A model generated the notes under the pieces. The model was not told where the DNA came from. It saw nothing but the letters and a program-made list of their open reading frames with translations, and did no database searches. A stretch of DNA of 64,000 nt from Rhizobium sp. ARZ01 (GTDB lineage: Bacteria > Pseudomonadota > Alphaproteobacteria > Rhizobiales > Rhizobiaceae): positions 1,364,001 to 1,428,000 of the forward strand of contig NZ_JACVAE010000001.1 in the NCBI RefSeq assembly GCF_014851675.1, given 5' to 3'. A program made the position numbers and the translations under genes. Below are positions 27,928 to 36,458 of the stretch, in pieces; the first letter of the stretch is position 1; every line of letters begins with the position of its first letter.

Positions 27928-29091
27928 TCAAAGCCAGAAGAACAGAAGTTCCTTCAGTGCATCAAGCGCCCGACTTGATAGCGTCCCGACTTCCACGGGG
28001 GCAGCCGTTTCCAGCGGCACTTCACGCAGGAAGCGATCGCCGTTCCAGATGCGCAGCACCCCAACCTTCTGGCCCGTCGCGACCGGTGCCCGCAACGGCC
28101 AGGAATAGACAACACGTGCCGACAGGCGTTCCGCATTGTCGATCGGCAGAAGCACGTCCACGTCTTTCGGCGTCACCAGGGCAACATGACCTGGCAGACC
28201 GCCGTAGACGCTGGCCTCGGCGACTGTCTCGCCTGCCTTGAAGAGCGTTTTCGACGCGAAGGACGACATGCCCCAATCGATCACCCGACGTGCCTCGTCC
28301 AATCGCTCCTTGTCGCTCGAAAGCCCGCTCATCGCTAGAAACAGGCGACGCCCGTTTCGCTCCACCGATGCCGCCAGCCCGTAACCGGCATCCTCGGCAA
28401 AGCCCATGACGAGACCGTCAGCCCCGATGTTCAGGCCTACAAGTGGATTTCGGTTGCGCTGCTTGATCTTGTTCCATTCGAATTCCGGCTCCGCATAGTA
28501 GCGGTAAAAATCCGGATAGGTCTGCTGCAAATGCTGCGCCAAGGTCACAAGATCGCGCATGCTGACCCGATTGCCCGGTGCAGGCAACCCGGTCGAATTC
28601 GCAAAATTCGACTGCGTCAGCTCTAGCGCCCTCGCCTCCTTGTTCATCCGCGCAGCGAACGCTGCTTCGGAGCCGGACATGCCCTCGGCAAGAATGATGC
28701 AGGCATCGTTGGCCGCTTGAACCGCAACGCCGCGAACGAGATCCTCGACGCGGATTTGCGATTTCAGCGCCGCGAACATGGTCGCAGTCCGCGATGGCGC
28801 TCCTCCGGTTCGCCAGGCGTTCTCGGAAACCGGATAGCTCGCGTCGGGCGTTATCTCCCCTTCCTTCAGCGCCCTGAACACCACCGCCAGCGTCATGACT
28901 TTGGCAAGCGAAGCGGCGGTGACCGGTTCGTCTTCCTTGCGAGAAAAGAGGATGGTGCCAGTCCCGCCATCGATCAGATGGACCTGCCTTGCCTTTGTAT
29001 CGAAGGCAGACGGACCACCGATCGCCTGCGCCATGGCAGAGAGCGGCAACAGCAGGCAAAGGACAAGAGCGACAATAGAACGGATGGGCAT
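27928..29091 (-). CDS. D-alanyl-D-alanine carboxypeptidase family protein with altered active site
   Basis: A 387-aa serine-type penicillin-binding protein of the PBP5/6 family. A signal peptide covers residues 1-22 (SIVALVLCLLLPLSAMAQA), so it is exported. The SxxK motif is present as AASLAKVM near residue 65. The SxN motif reads AAN in VQAANDACII, and the KTG motif is replaced by VMG in GADGLVMGFAEDAGYG. In active family members both motifs are needed, so this protein may be enzymatically weak or inactive. The C-terminal beta domain and a hydrophobic end (LKELLFFWL) could anchor it. It lies between rlpA and tmk, the common rhizobial order. Start ATG at 29091. Confidence 0.9.
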   Translation of the reverse strand: MPIRSIVALVLCLLLPLSAMAQAIGGPSAFDTKARQVHLIDGGTGTILFSRKEDEPVTAASLAKVMTLAVVFRALKEGEITPDASYPVSENAWRTGGAPSRTATMFAALKSQIRVEDLVRGVAVQAANDACIILAEGMSGSEAAFAARMNKEARALELTQSNFANSTGLPAPGNRVSMRDLVTLAQHLQQTYPDFYRYYAEPEFEWNKIKQRNRNPLVGLNIGADGLVMGFAEDAGYGLAASVERNGRRLFLAMSGLSSDKERLDEARRVIDWGMSSFASKTLFKAGETVAEASVYGGLPGHVALVTPKDVDVLLPIDNAERLSARVVYSWPLRAPVATGQKVGVLRIWNGDRFLREVPLETAAPVEVGTLSSRALDALKELLFFWL

Positions 29092-29158
29092 GAAGACTCC
29101 GGCAGACGGCCTTACAGTCTTATACCCGGATGCATTCGGCAAGCCACAACGACAAACT

Positions 29159-30136
29159 TCACCCAGCGTCGGCCAGATCGGACAGCGCGGTTAGCGATCC
29201 ATCGAGGTGGAGAATCGCATCGAAGGCCTCGACTGACTTCTGCTTCGACGCGGACTCGGCATACGCTGCGGCGTAGTTCGGACTGTCACCGGGCAACGGC
29301 ATGTAATCGGGGCGCTCGACGGGCAACGGTCCGATCTCTGGCAGCATGACGAACTGCCCCATGGTGGACACAGCCGCATTTGCAGGCGCCGGCGCTGCAA
29401 GTGCGGTGAGCGTTGTGCCCTCACCGGTACCGCCGGTGCGTTCGGCGAATGTCGGGACGACGGCCGGCAAGGCATCAGCTACGGGTGCTGCTGAGGCAAC
29501 CATGACGCCGGTTGCGATCTGCCCACCCGGATCGACGACCGGACCGCGCGAGCCCTTCGGCACATAAGACGCCATCAGGTATGGCATGTCGTGACCGTCC
29601 AAGGGCGCCTTGCCGACATATTGGACCCGGACCTTCGCCGTCCCCTTTCCCTTGACGTCGAGCATTTCGGCCGCCTTGGAGGAAACGTCGATGATCCGCC
29701 CCTCCGAATAAGGCCCGCGATCGTTCACGCGAACAATAACCGACGAGCCGTTCTCGAGATTGGTGACGCGGGCGTAGCTCGGCAGGGGGAACGTCGGATG
29801 CGCCGCGGACAGGTGATACTTGTCATAGACCTCGCCGTTGGCCGTATAGCGGCCATGGAACGCGGAGCCGTACCAGGATGCAAGGCCCATCTTGTTGTAG
29901 CCTGGCTCTTCCTTCGGCTGGTACCACTTGCCCCGCACCTGATAGGGTTGGCCAACCTGGTAGCGACCTCCCCCCTTCGGCACCGGCTGTCCTTCCCGCA
30001 CAACGCGCGGGCTCGCCTTCACGCCGTACTCAGACTCAGCGAAGTATTCCTTGCTACGGGTCGGCTTTCCGGCCTCGTTCGTTGTCTTGCAAGCAGCGAG
30101 GCCGGCGCAGATCACCGGTATCGCAGCAACGCGCAT
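29159..30136 (-). CDS. rlpA: RlpA-like septal lipoprotein
   Basis: RlpA proteins are outer-membrane lipoproteins; some are lytic transglycosylases acting on naked septal glycan. A lipobox is visible at LAAC after a short hydrophobic stretch (MRVAAIPVICAGLAAC). The double-psi beta barrel contains GLASWYGSAFHGRYTANGE, LPSYARVTNLENGSSVIVRV and the catalytic-type segment VNDRGPYSEGRIIDVSSKAA. No C-terminal SPOR domain is evident. The start is not certain: the ATG at 30136 with GGAG upstream, a GTG at 30184 and an ATG at 30205 are all in frame. Confidence 0.92.
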   Translation of the reverse strand: MRVAAIPVICAGLAACKTTNEAGKPTRSKEYFAESEYGVKASPRVVREGQPVPKGGGRYQVGQPYQVRGKWYQPKEEPGYNKMGLASWYGSAFHGRYTANGEVYDKYHLSAAHPTFPLPSYARVTNLENGSSVIVRVNDRGPYSEGRIIDVSSKAAEMLDVKGKGTAKVRVQYVGKAPLDGHDMPYLMASYVPKGSRGPVVDPGGQIATGVMVASAAPVADALPAVVPTFAERTGGTGEGTTLTALAAPAPANAAVSTMGQFVMLPEIGPLPVERPDYMPLPGDSPNYAAAYAESASKQKSVEAFDAILHLDGSLTALSDLADAG

Positions 30137-30535
30137 CGCCTTGCACGCTCCGGCCGAAAAATTGCCAATCTTTATTCGTCCCACGCCGGTGGTTCCCCGC
30201 CTCATTTTGCCTAGACCGCATCGCCAGCGATCCATCGCCTCATACCCGTCGGCTCACAACAGTATGTTAATCATGACGGTAAAATGGCTAAAATGCGTAA
30301 CAACAGGCTCTCAATCCGCGCTTTCGGCGAAGTAATGCTGGACATGGTTTACAGGGCGTTAACGACGACAGCCCGATCCGGCGGACAGCGCCGTTAGCAA
30401 CGGGCCAGCCATCAAGGCCTGGACTTCCAAAGGCTTTATTCCATCACTTGGGTGCTTCCCAGAATTAATGGTTCCGGATATTGGCTCGCCGTGCCTCGTG
30501 ACGACACTGGGGGACGACGAAATTACCAGTCCGCA
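30137..30535. other. Intergenic stretch upstream of rlpA
   Basis: Roughly 400 bases with no recognisable gene. It should contain the rlpA promoter reading to the left. I could not assign boxes with confidence. Confidence 0.4.
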
Positions 30536-30755
30536 TCACCACCCCGGAAGATTAAGGTCATACGAGGTCCGGAAAAGGCTCTGGCAGTACGTCACCGCGT
30601 GTGGCCCCGAGCGGACGATGAGCACGTCAACCAAACACGCTAGTGTGCGCCGACGCACTTTCCAGACAAAAACCATGGCTCGGTACACCTTCACGAGAGC
30701 GTGCCGAAACGCGAACATCCTCGTGCATAGGCCGATAAAGGTACCAGTCTCATGA
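30536..30755 (+). pseudogene. Decayed DUF982 gene
   Basis: One plus frame reads KIKVIRGPEKALAV followed by WP, the core of the DUF982 family (V..GP..AL.....WP). The end of the family pattern (AR.AF..AC..A.ILV) appears in another frame as ARYTFTRACRNANILVHR. Stops and frame changes lie between, so no intact protein is possible. Two complete DUF982 genes lie 0.5-1.2 kb downstream in the same direction, which supports the reading as a third, dead copy. Confidence 0.45.
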
Positions 30756-31184
30756 ACGAGATAATCCCAAATCCGGGAATTCTTGGAATGTGCCGATCTG
30801 TATTAAAGCGCCCGGCAGCTTGGCGCTGCACTTACAGTCTCCGGACGAAGCGCGCTACTCTCTCAACAGTCTGACCGTCGGCCGATGGCGCCCCTTTCAA
30901 TGCCGCTCGGACGGATATGTATCGCCGTGCGGCAGCCGAACCACAGACGAATGCCGCGAAGCGCGCCTTGCCGTGTGTCGGGAGTAGCCGCATTTTTTGC
31001 GGAGTTGCCTGGATCGAGTGAAATAGCGCGGCCGGCTACGCCCTGCGATAGCCGCAAGGTACTTCTTCTTCCGACGTAGGGCCGCACCCGCTGAGGTATG
31101 GGCGCACTCCTATAGCGGCGTGGCGTAAACCGTAACTGGTTGATAGCATCCACCCCTAGACCCAATAGACCTGGAATCGCCTAG

Positions 31185-31469
31185 GTGTGCGATGTAATCT
31201 CTATCGACTTTTGCCTTGAATGGGCTTTGCCCGTTTGCGTCGCCGTCACGCAGCGCGAGTTCTACCTGGTGCGTGGTCCGAAACACGCATTTGACCTGCT
31301 GGTGAAATTTTGGCCCAGCAATATGGATGAAAGCGGTCGAAGGGCGCGTCAGGCCTGTATCGACGCACTCTGCTGTCGCGAGCCTGCCTCTCTCGCCAGA
31401 GAGCAGTTTCTGAAAGCGTGCCGCGAGGCGGATCTGCTGGTGCGATACGACCTCGAAGGCATGTGCTAG
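31185..31469 (+). CDS. DUF982 domain protein
   Basis: A 94-residue protein of a small rhizobial family of unknown function that often occurs in many copies per genome. The pattern is present: FYLVRGPKHAFDLLVKFWP near residue 27, then ARQACIDALCC and AREQFLKACREADLLVRYD. The start GTG at 31185 has no strong ribosome site, and a later start is possible. A related gene lies at 31741 in the same direction. Confidence 0.65.
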   Translation: MCDVISIDFCLEWALPVCVAVTQREFYLVRGPKHAFDLLVKFWPSNMDESGRRARQACIDALCCREPASLAREQFLKACREADLLVRYDLEGMC

Positions 31470-31533
31470 TCGAGCGCATGGGGGAACAATGCCGCTACGC
31501 GTCGAGTTGCCTCCGCCAGAAGGAGTCTCTGCC

Positions 31534-31668
31534 ATGACTATCCCTGTGCCAGCAAGATATGCAGACCCGCCAGTGCCGCCGTTTACCGATCCACCTCCCG
31601 TGAAGCTGCCACAACCGAAGCGCCGTTATCCAATCCAGATGAGAACCCAGAAGAACCCCTGCCCCTGA
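31534..31668 (+). pseudogene. Proline-rich small peptide gene, probably frameshifted
   Basis: The ATG at 31534 has a strong ribosome site (GAAGGAG, 8 bases upstream) and opens a 44-residue frame rich in proline (PARYADPPVPPFTDPPPVKL). After about residue 27 the frame turns basic and stops. Other frames over the next 70 bases stay proline- and acid-rich (TEAPLSNPDENPEEP, then EAPPTGTPPPPV). This suggests one or two indels in an originally longer proline-rich peptide gene. No function is known to me. It lies between two DUF982 genes. Confidence 0.4.
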
Positions 31669-31740
31669 AGCTCCACCGACTGGAACACCTCCGCCTCCAG
31701 TCCGTTGCTCCACCACTGGAAGGACTGGAGGTAACGAACA

Positions 31741-31989
31741 ATGGATCCGATGTACTGGACGAGAAGCGTCGAGCTGGATCTGTCTGGACCCGGCCGGGTT
31801 CAGAAGGTGCGCAGCACGCTCGAAGCCGTCGAATGCCTGAGACTGTGGCCCAACAAACAGGGCGACGCCTTTGCGGAAGCGAAGCGAGTCTGTCGTGCGG
31901 TCCTAATGAACGGAGCGCCGAGAGGAGTTGCCAGGGAGGCGTTCATTCGCGCTGCTGACGAGGCCGGGATCTACATTCGAAAGCGGTGA
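31741..31989 (+). CDS. DUF982 domain protein
   Basis: An 82-aa protein. It fits the DUF982 pattern: VELDLSGPGRVQKVRSTLEA, ECLRLWPNKQGDAFAEAKR, CRAVLMNG and AREAFIRAADEAGIYIRKR. The ATG at 31741 is preceded by GGAGGT at good spacing, so it is probably expressed. Its function is unknown. Together with the genes at 31185 and 30536 it makes a small paralog cluster. Confidence 0.8.
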   Translation: MDPMYWTRSVELDLSGPGRVQKVRSTLEAVECLRLWPNKQGDAFAEAKRVCRAVLMNGAPRGVAREAFIRAADEAGIYIRKR

Positions 31990-32503
31990 GGCAGGGGCAA
32001 TATTCGCCCCCGCGCCTTTGCCGCAAGGTACTCAGCTGGCTCGATACGCTAGACCTCGGAGGCAGCTCCGAAGTCCAGCTTGTTATCCCGATAAGCGCGA
32101 TTGCCTGCGGTGTCGAACTTGGCCGCGGCGGCGGACCCAGTTGGGCGCCTTTTGCAGCACTGACCTTGATCCGGTGTCCCTGGGCAGCGCATTGGCGTGC
32201 TCGTACATCCTCCATCGAACGGGTGAAAATCGCCAGCAAGACGACAGAGAAAGCCGTGCGTCCGACGCTAAGGGGACGGAGAGGGAATCGGGTGATCTGT
32301 TCCACGCAATACGGCCGAGAGCCAGAAGCGCCGGTACCAAGTGTGGCGTTCGAGGTTGTACAAGCAGACGGCCGGCCGCTAGAGTCGGTTTCGCGCCCAG
32401 GAGTGGACAAGGTTGCTTGCAAAGGCCTTGCTGCCCCAGATTCGCTCTCATGACCTTAAGCACACGCACGCGCCAGCGAGCGCCTGGGGTAATTCGACGA
32501 TTG
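31990..32503. other. Stretch with no recognisable gene before the integrase remnant
   Basis: Several frames are open for 120-250 codons on both strands, but none gives a recognisable protein or a plausible ribosome site. The composition is GC-rich, which makes such open frames common by chance. It may contain decayed parts of the integrase gene whose end is seen at 32504. Confidence 0.4.
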
Positions 32504-32674
32504 GGCCCCCTCGATTTGTATTCGCATATGATGCCCGGAATGCGGGCTGATGTTGCTGAACAAGTTGACGCGGCGTTGCAAGCCGCTATAAGCGCTAGTC
32601 GGAATCAAAATAGTTGCAACGTACGCAGCAAACGGCTGTTTTGGTCAAAGATATTGAACGGGAAACGTCTTTAA
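32504..32674 (+). pseudogene. C-terminal remnant of a tyrosine recombinase (integrase)
   Basis: The frame reads LDLYSHMMPGMRADVAEQ followed by VDAALQAAISAS, which matches the C-terminal end of phage-type integrases (catalytic Tyr in the T-L-x-x-Y-S-H-x-x-P context). Nothing upstream in this frame resembles the rest of an integrase, so only about 40 residues survive. It lies 12 bases before tRNA-Ser, the usual place for an integrase in an element inserted at a tRNA gene. Confidence 0.7.
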
Positions 32675-32686
32675 TATCAAATAGAT

Positions 32687-32776
32687 GGAAGAGTGTCCGA
32701 GTGGTTTAAGGAACCGGTCTTGAAAACCGGCGTGCGGGAAACCGTACCGTGGGTTCGAATCCCACCTCTTCCGCCA
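32687..32776 (+). tRNA. tRNA-Ser (anticodon TGA)
   Basis: A 90-base class II tRNA with a long variable arm. The acceptor stem is GGAAGAG with CTCTTCC. The anticodon loop CTTGAAA carries TGA and reads UCA and related Ser codons. The T arm is GTGGGTTCGAATCCCAC, and CCA is encoded at 32774-32776. It is flanked by an integrase remnant and a mobile-element-like gene, so it is a likely integration site. Confidence 0.97.
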
Positions 32777-32882
32777 CAACCCTTTGAAATAGCTTATCAA
32801 AATTGGTTGACTGATTTTTCTCGATTCTGAGGCGATCCGCAACATTGTCAACATATTCTGCAACAATGCTGCAACTGCAGAC

Positions 32883-34026
32883 GTGTTGCATAACGCTCGA
32901 GTCGCGGTTGCAGGCTGGAATCGGCGCTTGACCCATGCGGCGATGGCGCTGACCATCGGAAGATCGTCATCACGGGCACGAATCCGGGTTGCCGTTACCG
33001 CCGATGCCATTCGTACGGCCCGCGACGGATCGGAACTTCGGATTTCGTATCCCCGCCGCAACGGCTGGTGGCACGAGACGCGGCGTTACCGCGATCCCGA
33101 TCTCACCTACTACAACGTTGTGCCGGCGATCGATGCCCTGTTGGATGCGGGGCTTCTCGTGGACCACGATCGCCAACCCGCAGGCCGTTCCACAGGCATT
33201 CAGTCGAGCTATCGGCCAGCCGCATGGCTCACCGAGGTCGCATTGCCTGAATTGCGTCACGAGGTCGGCGAAGTCATCCGATTGAAAGACCCCGAGGGGC
33301 GTTTGATCGATTACCGGGACAATGACAGGACGCGGCGGGACCGTGCCATGTTGGCGAAAATCAACCGCAGCCTTTCGCAGGCCGAAATCGGCCTCGATGT
33401 TCCGGCAGCCTTTCGAGACGGCAACGCGATCCGCCTTGACGGCTACTCGGTCTTCCCCGGAATGACTTCGCTCTACCGTGTCTACAACGGCTTGGGATCG
33501 CGGTGGGCGCTTCTATGGAGGCTGGTGGCAATCGTGCCGAAAGGCGCATCGGCAGCACCTCACCATCGACGGGCACCCAACGGTGGAACTGGACTATCAG
33601 CAAATCCATCCCCGTCTTCTCTACGGCCTGGCCACCCGTCATCTGGAGGGGGATGCCTACACCTTGCCCGGATGGAACCGCGCCGTCGTCAAGCAAGCAT
33701 TCAACGCCCTCCTGAATGCAGACGGTTTCCGAGCGGCACGAGGCGCGATCGCCGAAAACCTGGACGGTGACCGCGATACCGCCGAAGCCCTGATTGCCGA
33801 TATCAGGACACGGCACCCGGACATCGATACCTATTTCCACAGCGGCATCGGTCTAAAGCTTCAAGGTATCGATTCCGAAATCTGCCGTCAGGTGCTCGTG
33901 GAAATGCATCGGAAGGGCATCGTTACGCTCCCCATCCACGATTCCTTTATCGTCGCCAGCGAGTACGAGGACACGCTTTCGGAGGTGATGCAAACCGCTT
34001 TCGTCAAGGTTGTTAAAACGACCTGA
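32883..34026 (+). pseudogene. Palm-domain polymerase-like protein, frameshifted
   Basis: Two plus frames join into one protein of about 380 residues. The first (from a GTG at 32883, or an ATG at 32943) holds an alpha-helical, possibly winged-helix part (YYNVVPAIDALLDAGLLVDH) and ends near SVFPGMTSLYRVYN. The second continues with WDRGGRFYGGWWQ and contains three motifs of the family-A DNA polymerase / T7 RNA polymerase palm. These are A (VELDYQQIHPRLLYGL), B (NRAVVKQAFNALLNA) and C (TLPIHDSFIV). HDSF is the RNA-polymerase-like form of motif C. One extra base near 33485-33500 breaks the frame. Its position after tRNA-Ser suggests a mobile element. I do not know a described function. Confidence 0.5.
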
Positions 34027-34070
34027 AAGCGATTTGAAAACAGACAGATAACTACGGAATAGACTACAAA

Positions 34071-34108
34071 CGGCCCCGAAGGGGGCCGCCCCTTGGGGCT
34101 TTCTTTCT
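34071..34108 (+). terminator. Terminator after the polymerase-like gene
   Basis: Two overlapping hairpins are possible: CGGCCCC with GGGGCCG, and GCCCC-TT-GGGGC followed by TTTCTTTCT. The second with its T-rich tail is a fair rho-independent terminator, 44 bases past the stop at 34026. Confidence 0.7.
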
Positions 34109-34445
34109 CTGCCCGTCTGGATACCCTCTGTCCATGCCTCGGAAATCACTCTGCAGGATAGTCGGATACGGCTCGTTCTTACCCACCATGACACCCGCTA
34201 AGCCCAACACGCGGGAAGAGGCAGGATTCTGCCCCGCCAGACGTATCAACGGCTTGGGATGGGGCAGACATCATTTTCGACAGGCAACCCCATCTGGCGG
34301 GCTTGGAAACCACGATTTCGGGTATCTCGCTACACGTCGCATGATCGGAATTTGCCAACCGCGTTCGGTTCGGTCATTTTGCCGTTCTCGACGTTGCAAA
34401 ATTCAATCGCGAAACTGCCGCTTTAATCCGGACTTTTGCGACAGA
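34109..34445. other. Stretch without recognisable gene
   Basis: About 340 bases between the terminator and a truncated transporter fragment. I see no gene, repeat or RNA here. It may be residual element DNA. Confidence 0.4.
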
Positions 34446-34775
34446 TCATGGCACGGCTGCCATGGCACCTGGATAGGAAGCCAGTGCCGCATCGGCTGTT
34501 GGCCAGCGCGAAACTCGACGGAGCCAGAGATAGCTCGTGCCGACCTGTAGAGTTAGGCAGGATAATGTCAGTCCAGCGGCGGAGAGCCAGTCCGACGCCA
34601 CGAGAATATCACCGGGACCGACAATGACGCCGAGCGAGATACCGAGGACGATCTGCATGAATTGCAGACTGAAGGGAACAACCTGTGCACGCTTGTAGAA
34701 GCGGCAGAACAGGAGGCCCGCCAGTGTCGCGCCGATCAGGAGGCCACTCGGCATGCCGAAACTGAAGCGAGCATT
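34446..34775 (-). pseudogene. Truncated AbrB-family membrane protein fragment
   Basis: About 110 residues of a membrane protein resembling the AbrB (formerly ammonia monooxygenase) transporter family. They run from FGMPSGLLIGATLAGLLF through FSLQFMQIVLGISLGVIVG to ADAALASYPGAMAAVP, where a stop falls just after the conserved APGA-like motif. Normal members have about 350 residues, so both ends are missing. Residues upstream of 34775 in the same frame are unrelated. No function is likely. Confidence 0.6.
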
Positions 34776-34948
34776 TTCGACAAGCGGTGAAGCCTTCACC
34801 CGCGAGCTTGCCCGACAAGGCCTGCAGATCGCGAACGGCGACAAGGGGCCGATCCTTGTCACTTCGTCGGGAACGTTCGTGGCAGCAGCCAATCGCGCCG
34901 TAGGCATCCGCCGCGGTGACTTCTCAAAATTCATGGAGAACCACAGCC

Positions 34949-35167
34949 ATGACGGAAATAGTTTCCGCATCGATGCGAACCCTGACGTCGGTCGAGCGCA
35001 ACACCGAGGTGCTACTGCCTCTCCTGTCCCTCCTGGACACGCCGCACGGCTCGGATCGTATCGCGCAGCTCATCGACCTGCTGAGGCTCATTCTGGACGC
35101 CCAGAATCAGCAGGCGCAGGCGCTCAAGATCGTCGGCGAACGGCTCGATCGTCTATCGCGCCGATAG
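34949..35167 (+). CDS. Small hypothetical protein
   Basis: A 72-residue frame starting with an ATG at 34949, preceded by GGAGA. It reads as a helical, leucine-rich protein (NTEVLLPLLSLLDTPHGSDR, then IAQLIDLLRLILDAQNQQAQ) with a basic end (GERLDRLSRR). It resembles small helical proteins of rhizobial mobile elements, but I cannot name a family. Confidence 0.45.
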   Translation: MTEIVSASMRTLTSVERNTEVLLPLLSLLDTPHGSDRIAQLIDLLRLILDAQNQQAQALKIVGERLDRLSRR

Positions 35168-35657
35168 CGCGACGTCTTCGACGAGAGCAGTTGTTCCTAT
35201 GCCGGCTTGGAAAGCTGGACCTCGATGACCTCCTCCGACGCGCCGAAGAAATGGCGGCCTGGATGCGGTCGATTTTCGAGCCGACCGCACAGCGTCTGAA
35301 CAGGAAAATCCAGGAACTCAAGCAAGAGCGAAAAACGTTCGTGCCGGCCGAGATGCCGACGCCCGTCGAGCAGCCCACGGCGCGTGAGTCAACACCCACC
35401 GATTTGTCTAATTGGGCTGTGATCGATCTGGAAGCCGTGCTCCCGGCACATATCTTCCAGATCTCGGTATCTGAGCGGATAGTGCAGATACCAGGCAACT
35501 GCCGGCACGATCAGCCATGCTTCGAAAATGGCTGCCTTTGAAATCGTCCTTCGACTGGCGCTTCAGCTTTTCGGCACCGCACCATCTGGAGTGGGAATGT
35601 CCCGCCGATGGTCAACAAACCGTTAGCCACAAAAATTTGCGACAAGGCCGCCCCTGA
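35168..35657. other. Stretch of uncertain coding status before the D-aminopeptidase gene
   Basis: A plus frame running to 35541 contains a helical charged stretch (AEEMAAWMRSIFEP, RKIQELKQERKTF) that could be the remains of an element gene. It has no start with a ribosome site and no known motif. The last 110 bases are non-coding, next to the end of the minus-strand operon. Confidence 0.35.
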
Positions 35658-36458
35658 TCAAACCTTCAGGAAAAGCAGCGCGCGCAGGATTTCGGAAAAA
35701 TCCTTGTGCTCAAAAGCGATAGCGCGAGGAGCATGCGACCGGGCGCCCGGGTACCAACTTGCGCGATAGGCTTCGCTTGGCGTGTTGAACTCGATGACCA
35801 CTTCATAATGATCGGCCTTGGCGGGAAGCGCCTGCGCGAAATCCCCGGATAGCGCCGCAGTAACCCCCTCGCGGATGAGACGCCGGGACCAGGCGGGCGA
35901 GATGGACGTCGACGCAAGCCCCTTTCCGTCCAGCGTCTCCACCGCCGAAAGGCCCCGCACCATGGCCCGCGCCTCCGCACAGATTCCTTCGTCGCCAGCG
36001 ACGAAGACCGAAGGCACGCCGTAGCCGGCCGCACAAAGCGCATTGAAGGTGAACTCGGACGCCACCTCGCCGTTGAGCAACAGCCGCGAGATGCGCAGAT
36101 TGGAGGTGTGGGCGAGCGGATTGACCTCCGTGCCTGCCTTGGAATGGTAGCCGGTATAGATTGCGGCCACGAAGCTGGCGTCGATGCCGAACATCATTTC
36201 GTCCGGATGGCCAGACCAGCCGCGCACGATTCGCGCGTAGTCGGGGAGCCGGTCGAGGATCAAATTGCGGCCACTGCTATGCGCATCCTTGATCACGACC
36301 TCCGTCGCCCCGGCGGCGCGCGCGCCCTCACAGGCGGCGACCACTTCGGCAGTCATCAAGGTACGGAACTCGCTCCAATCCGTGTGGTTACGGTCAGCTT
36401 CGTCCCAATGGGTGATGCCTGCGGTGCCTTCGATATCAGCGGAAATGAAAACTTTCAT
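35658..36458 (-). CDS. dppA: M55 family D-aminopeptidase (DppA type)
   Basis: A 266-aa zinc peptidase of the DppA family, which forms ring-shaped assemblies and removes N-terminal D-amino acids such as D-Ala from peptides. Metal and catalytic residues are visible: ADIEGTAGI (residues 5-13), KDAHSSGRN near 60, YTGYHSKAGTEVNPLAHT near 105 and NGEVASEFTFNA near 132. The ATG at 36458 follows AAAGGAG and overlaps the stop of a broken P1-type peptidase gene. An ATG at 36482 is less likely. It is the last gene of an operon with an amino-acid importer, dapF-like and lysA genes, so it may process peptidoglycan-derived peptides. Confidence 0.92.
   Translation of the reverse strand: MKVFISADIEGTAGITHWDEADRNHTDWSEFRTLMTAEVVAACEGARAAGATEVVIKDAHSSGRNLILDRLPDYARIVRGWSGHPDEMMFGIDASFVAAIYTGYHSKAGTEVNPLAHTSNLRISRLLLNGEVASEFTFNALCAAGYGVPSVFVAGDEGICAEARAMVRGLSAVETLDGKGLASTSISPAWSRRLIREGVTAALSGDFAQALPAKADHYEVVIEFNTPSEAYRASWYPGARSHAPRAIAFEHKDFSEILRALLFLKV

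Noticed and set aside
31943..32469. Overlapping open frames on both strands before the integrase remnant
   Set aside because: No motif, ribosome site or codon pattern supports any of them.
32750..34445. Search for a duplicated tRNA-Ser 3' end (att site) downstream of the tRNA
   Set aside because: By eye I found no second copy of the CTCTTCCGCCA end, so no attachment-site pair is claimed.
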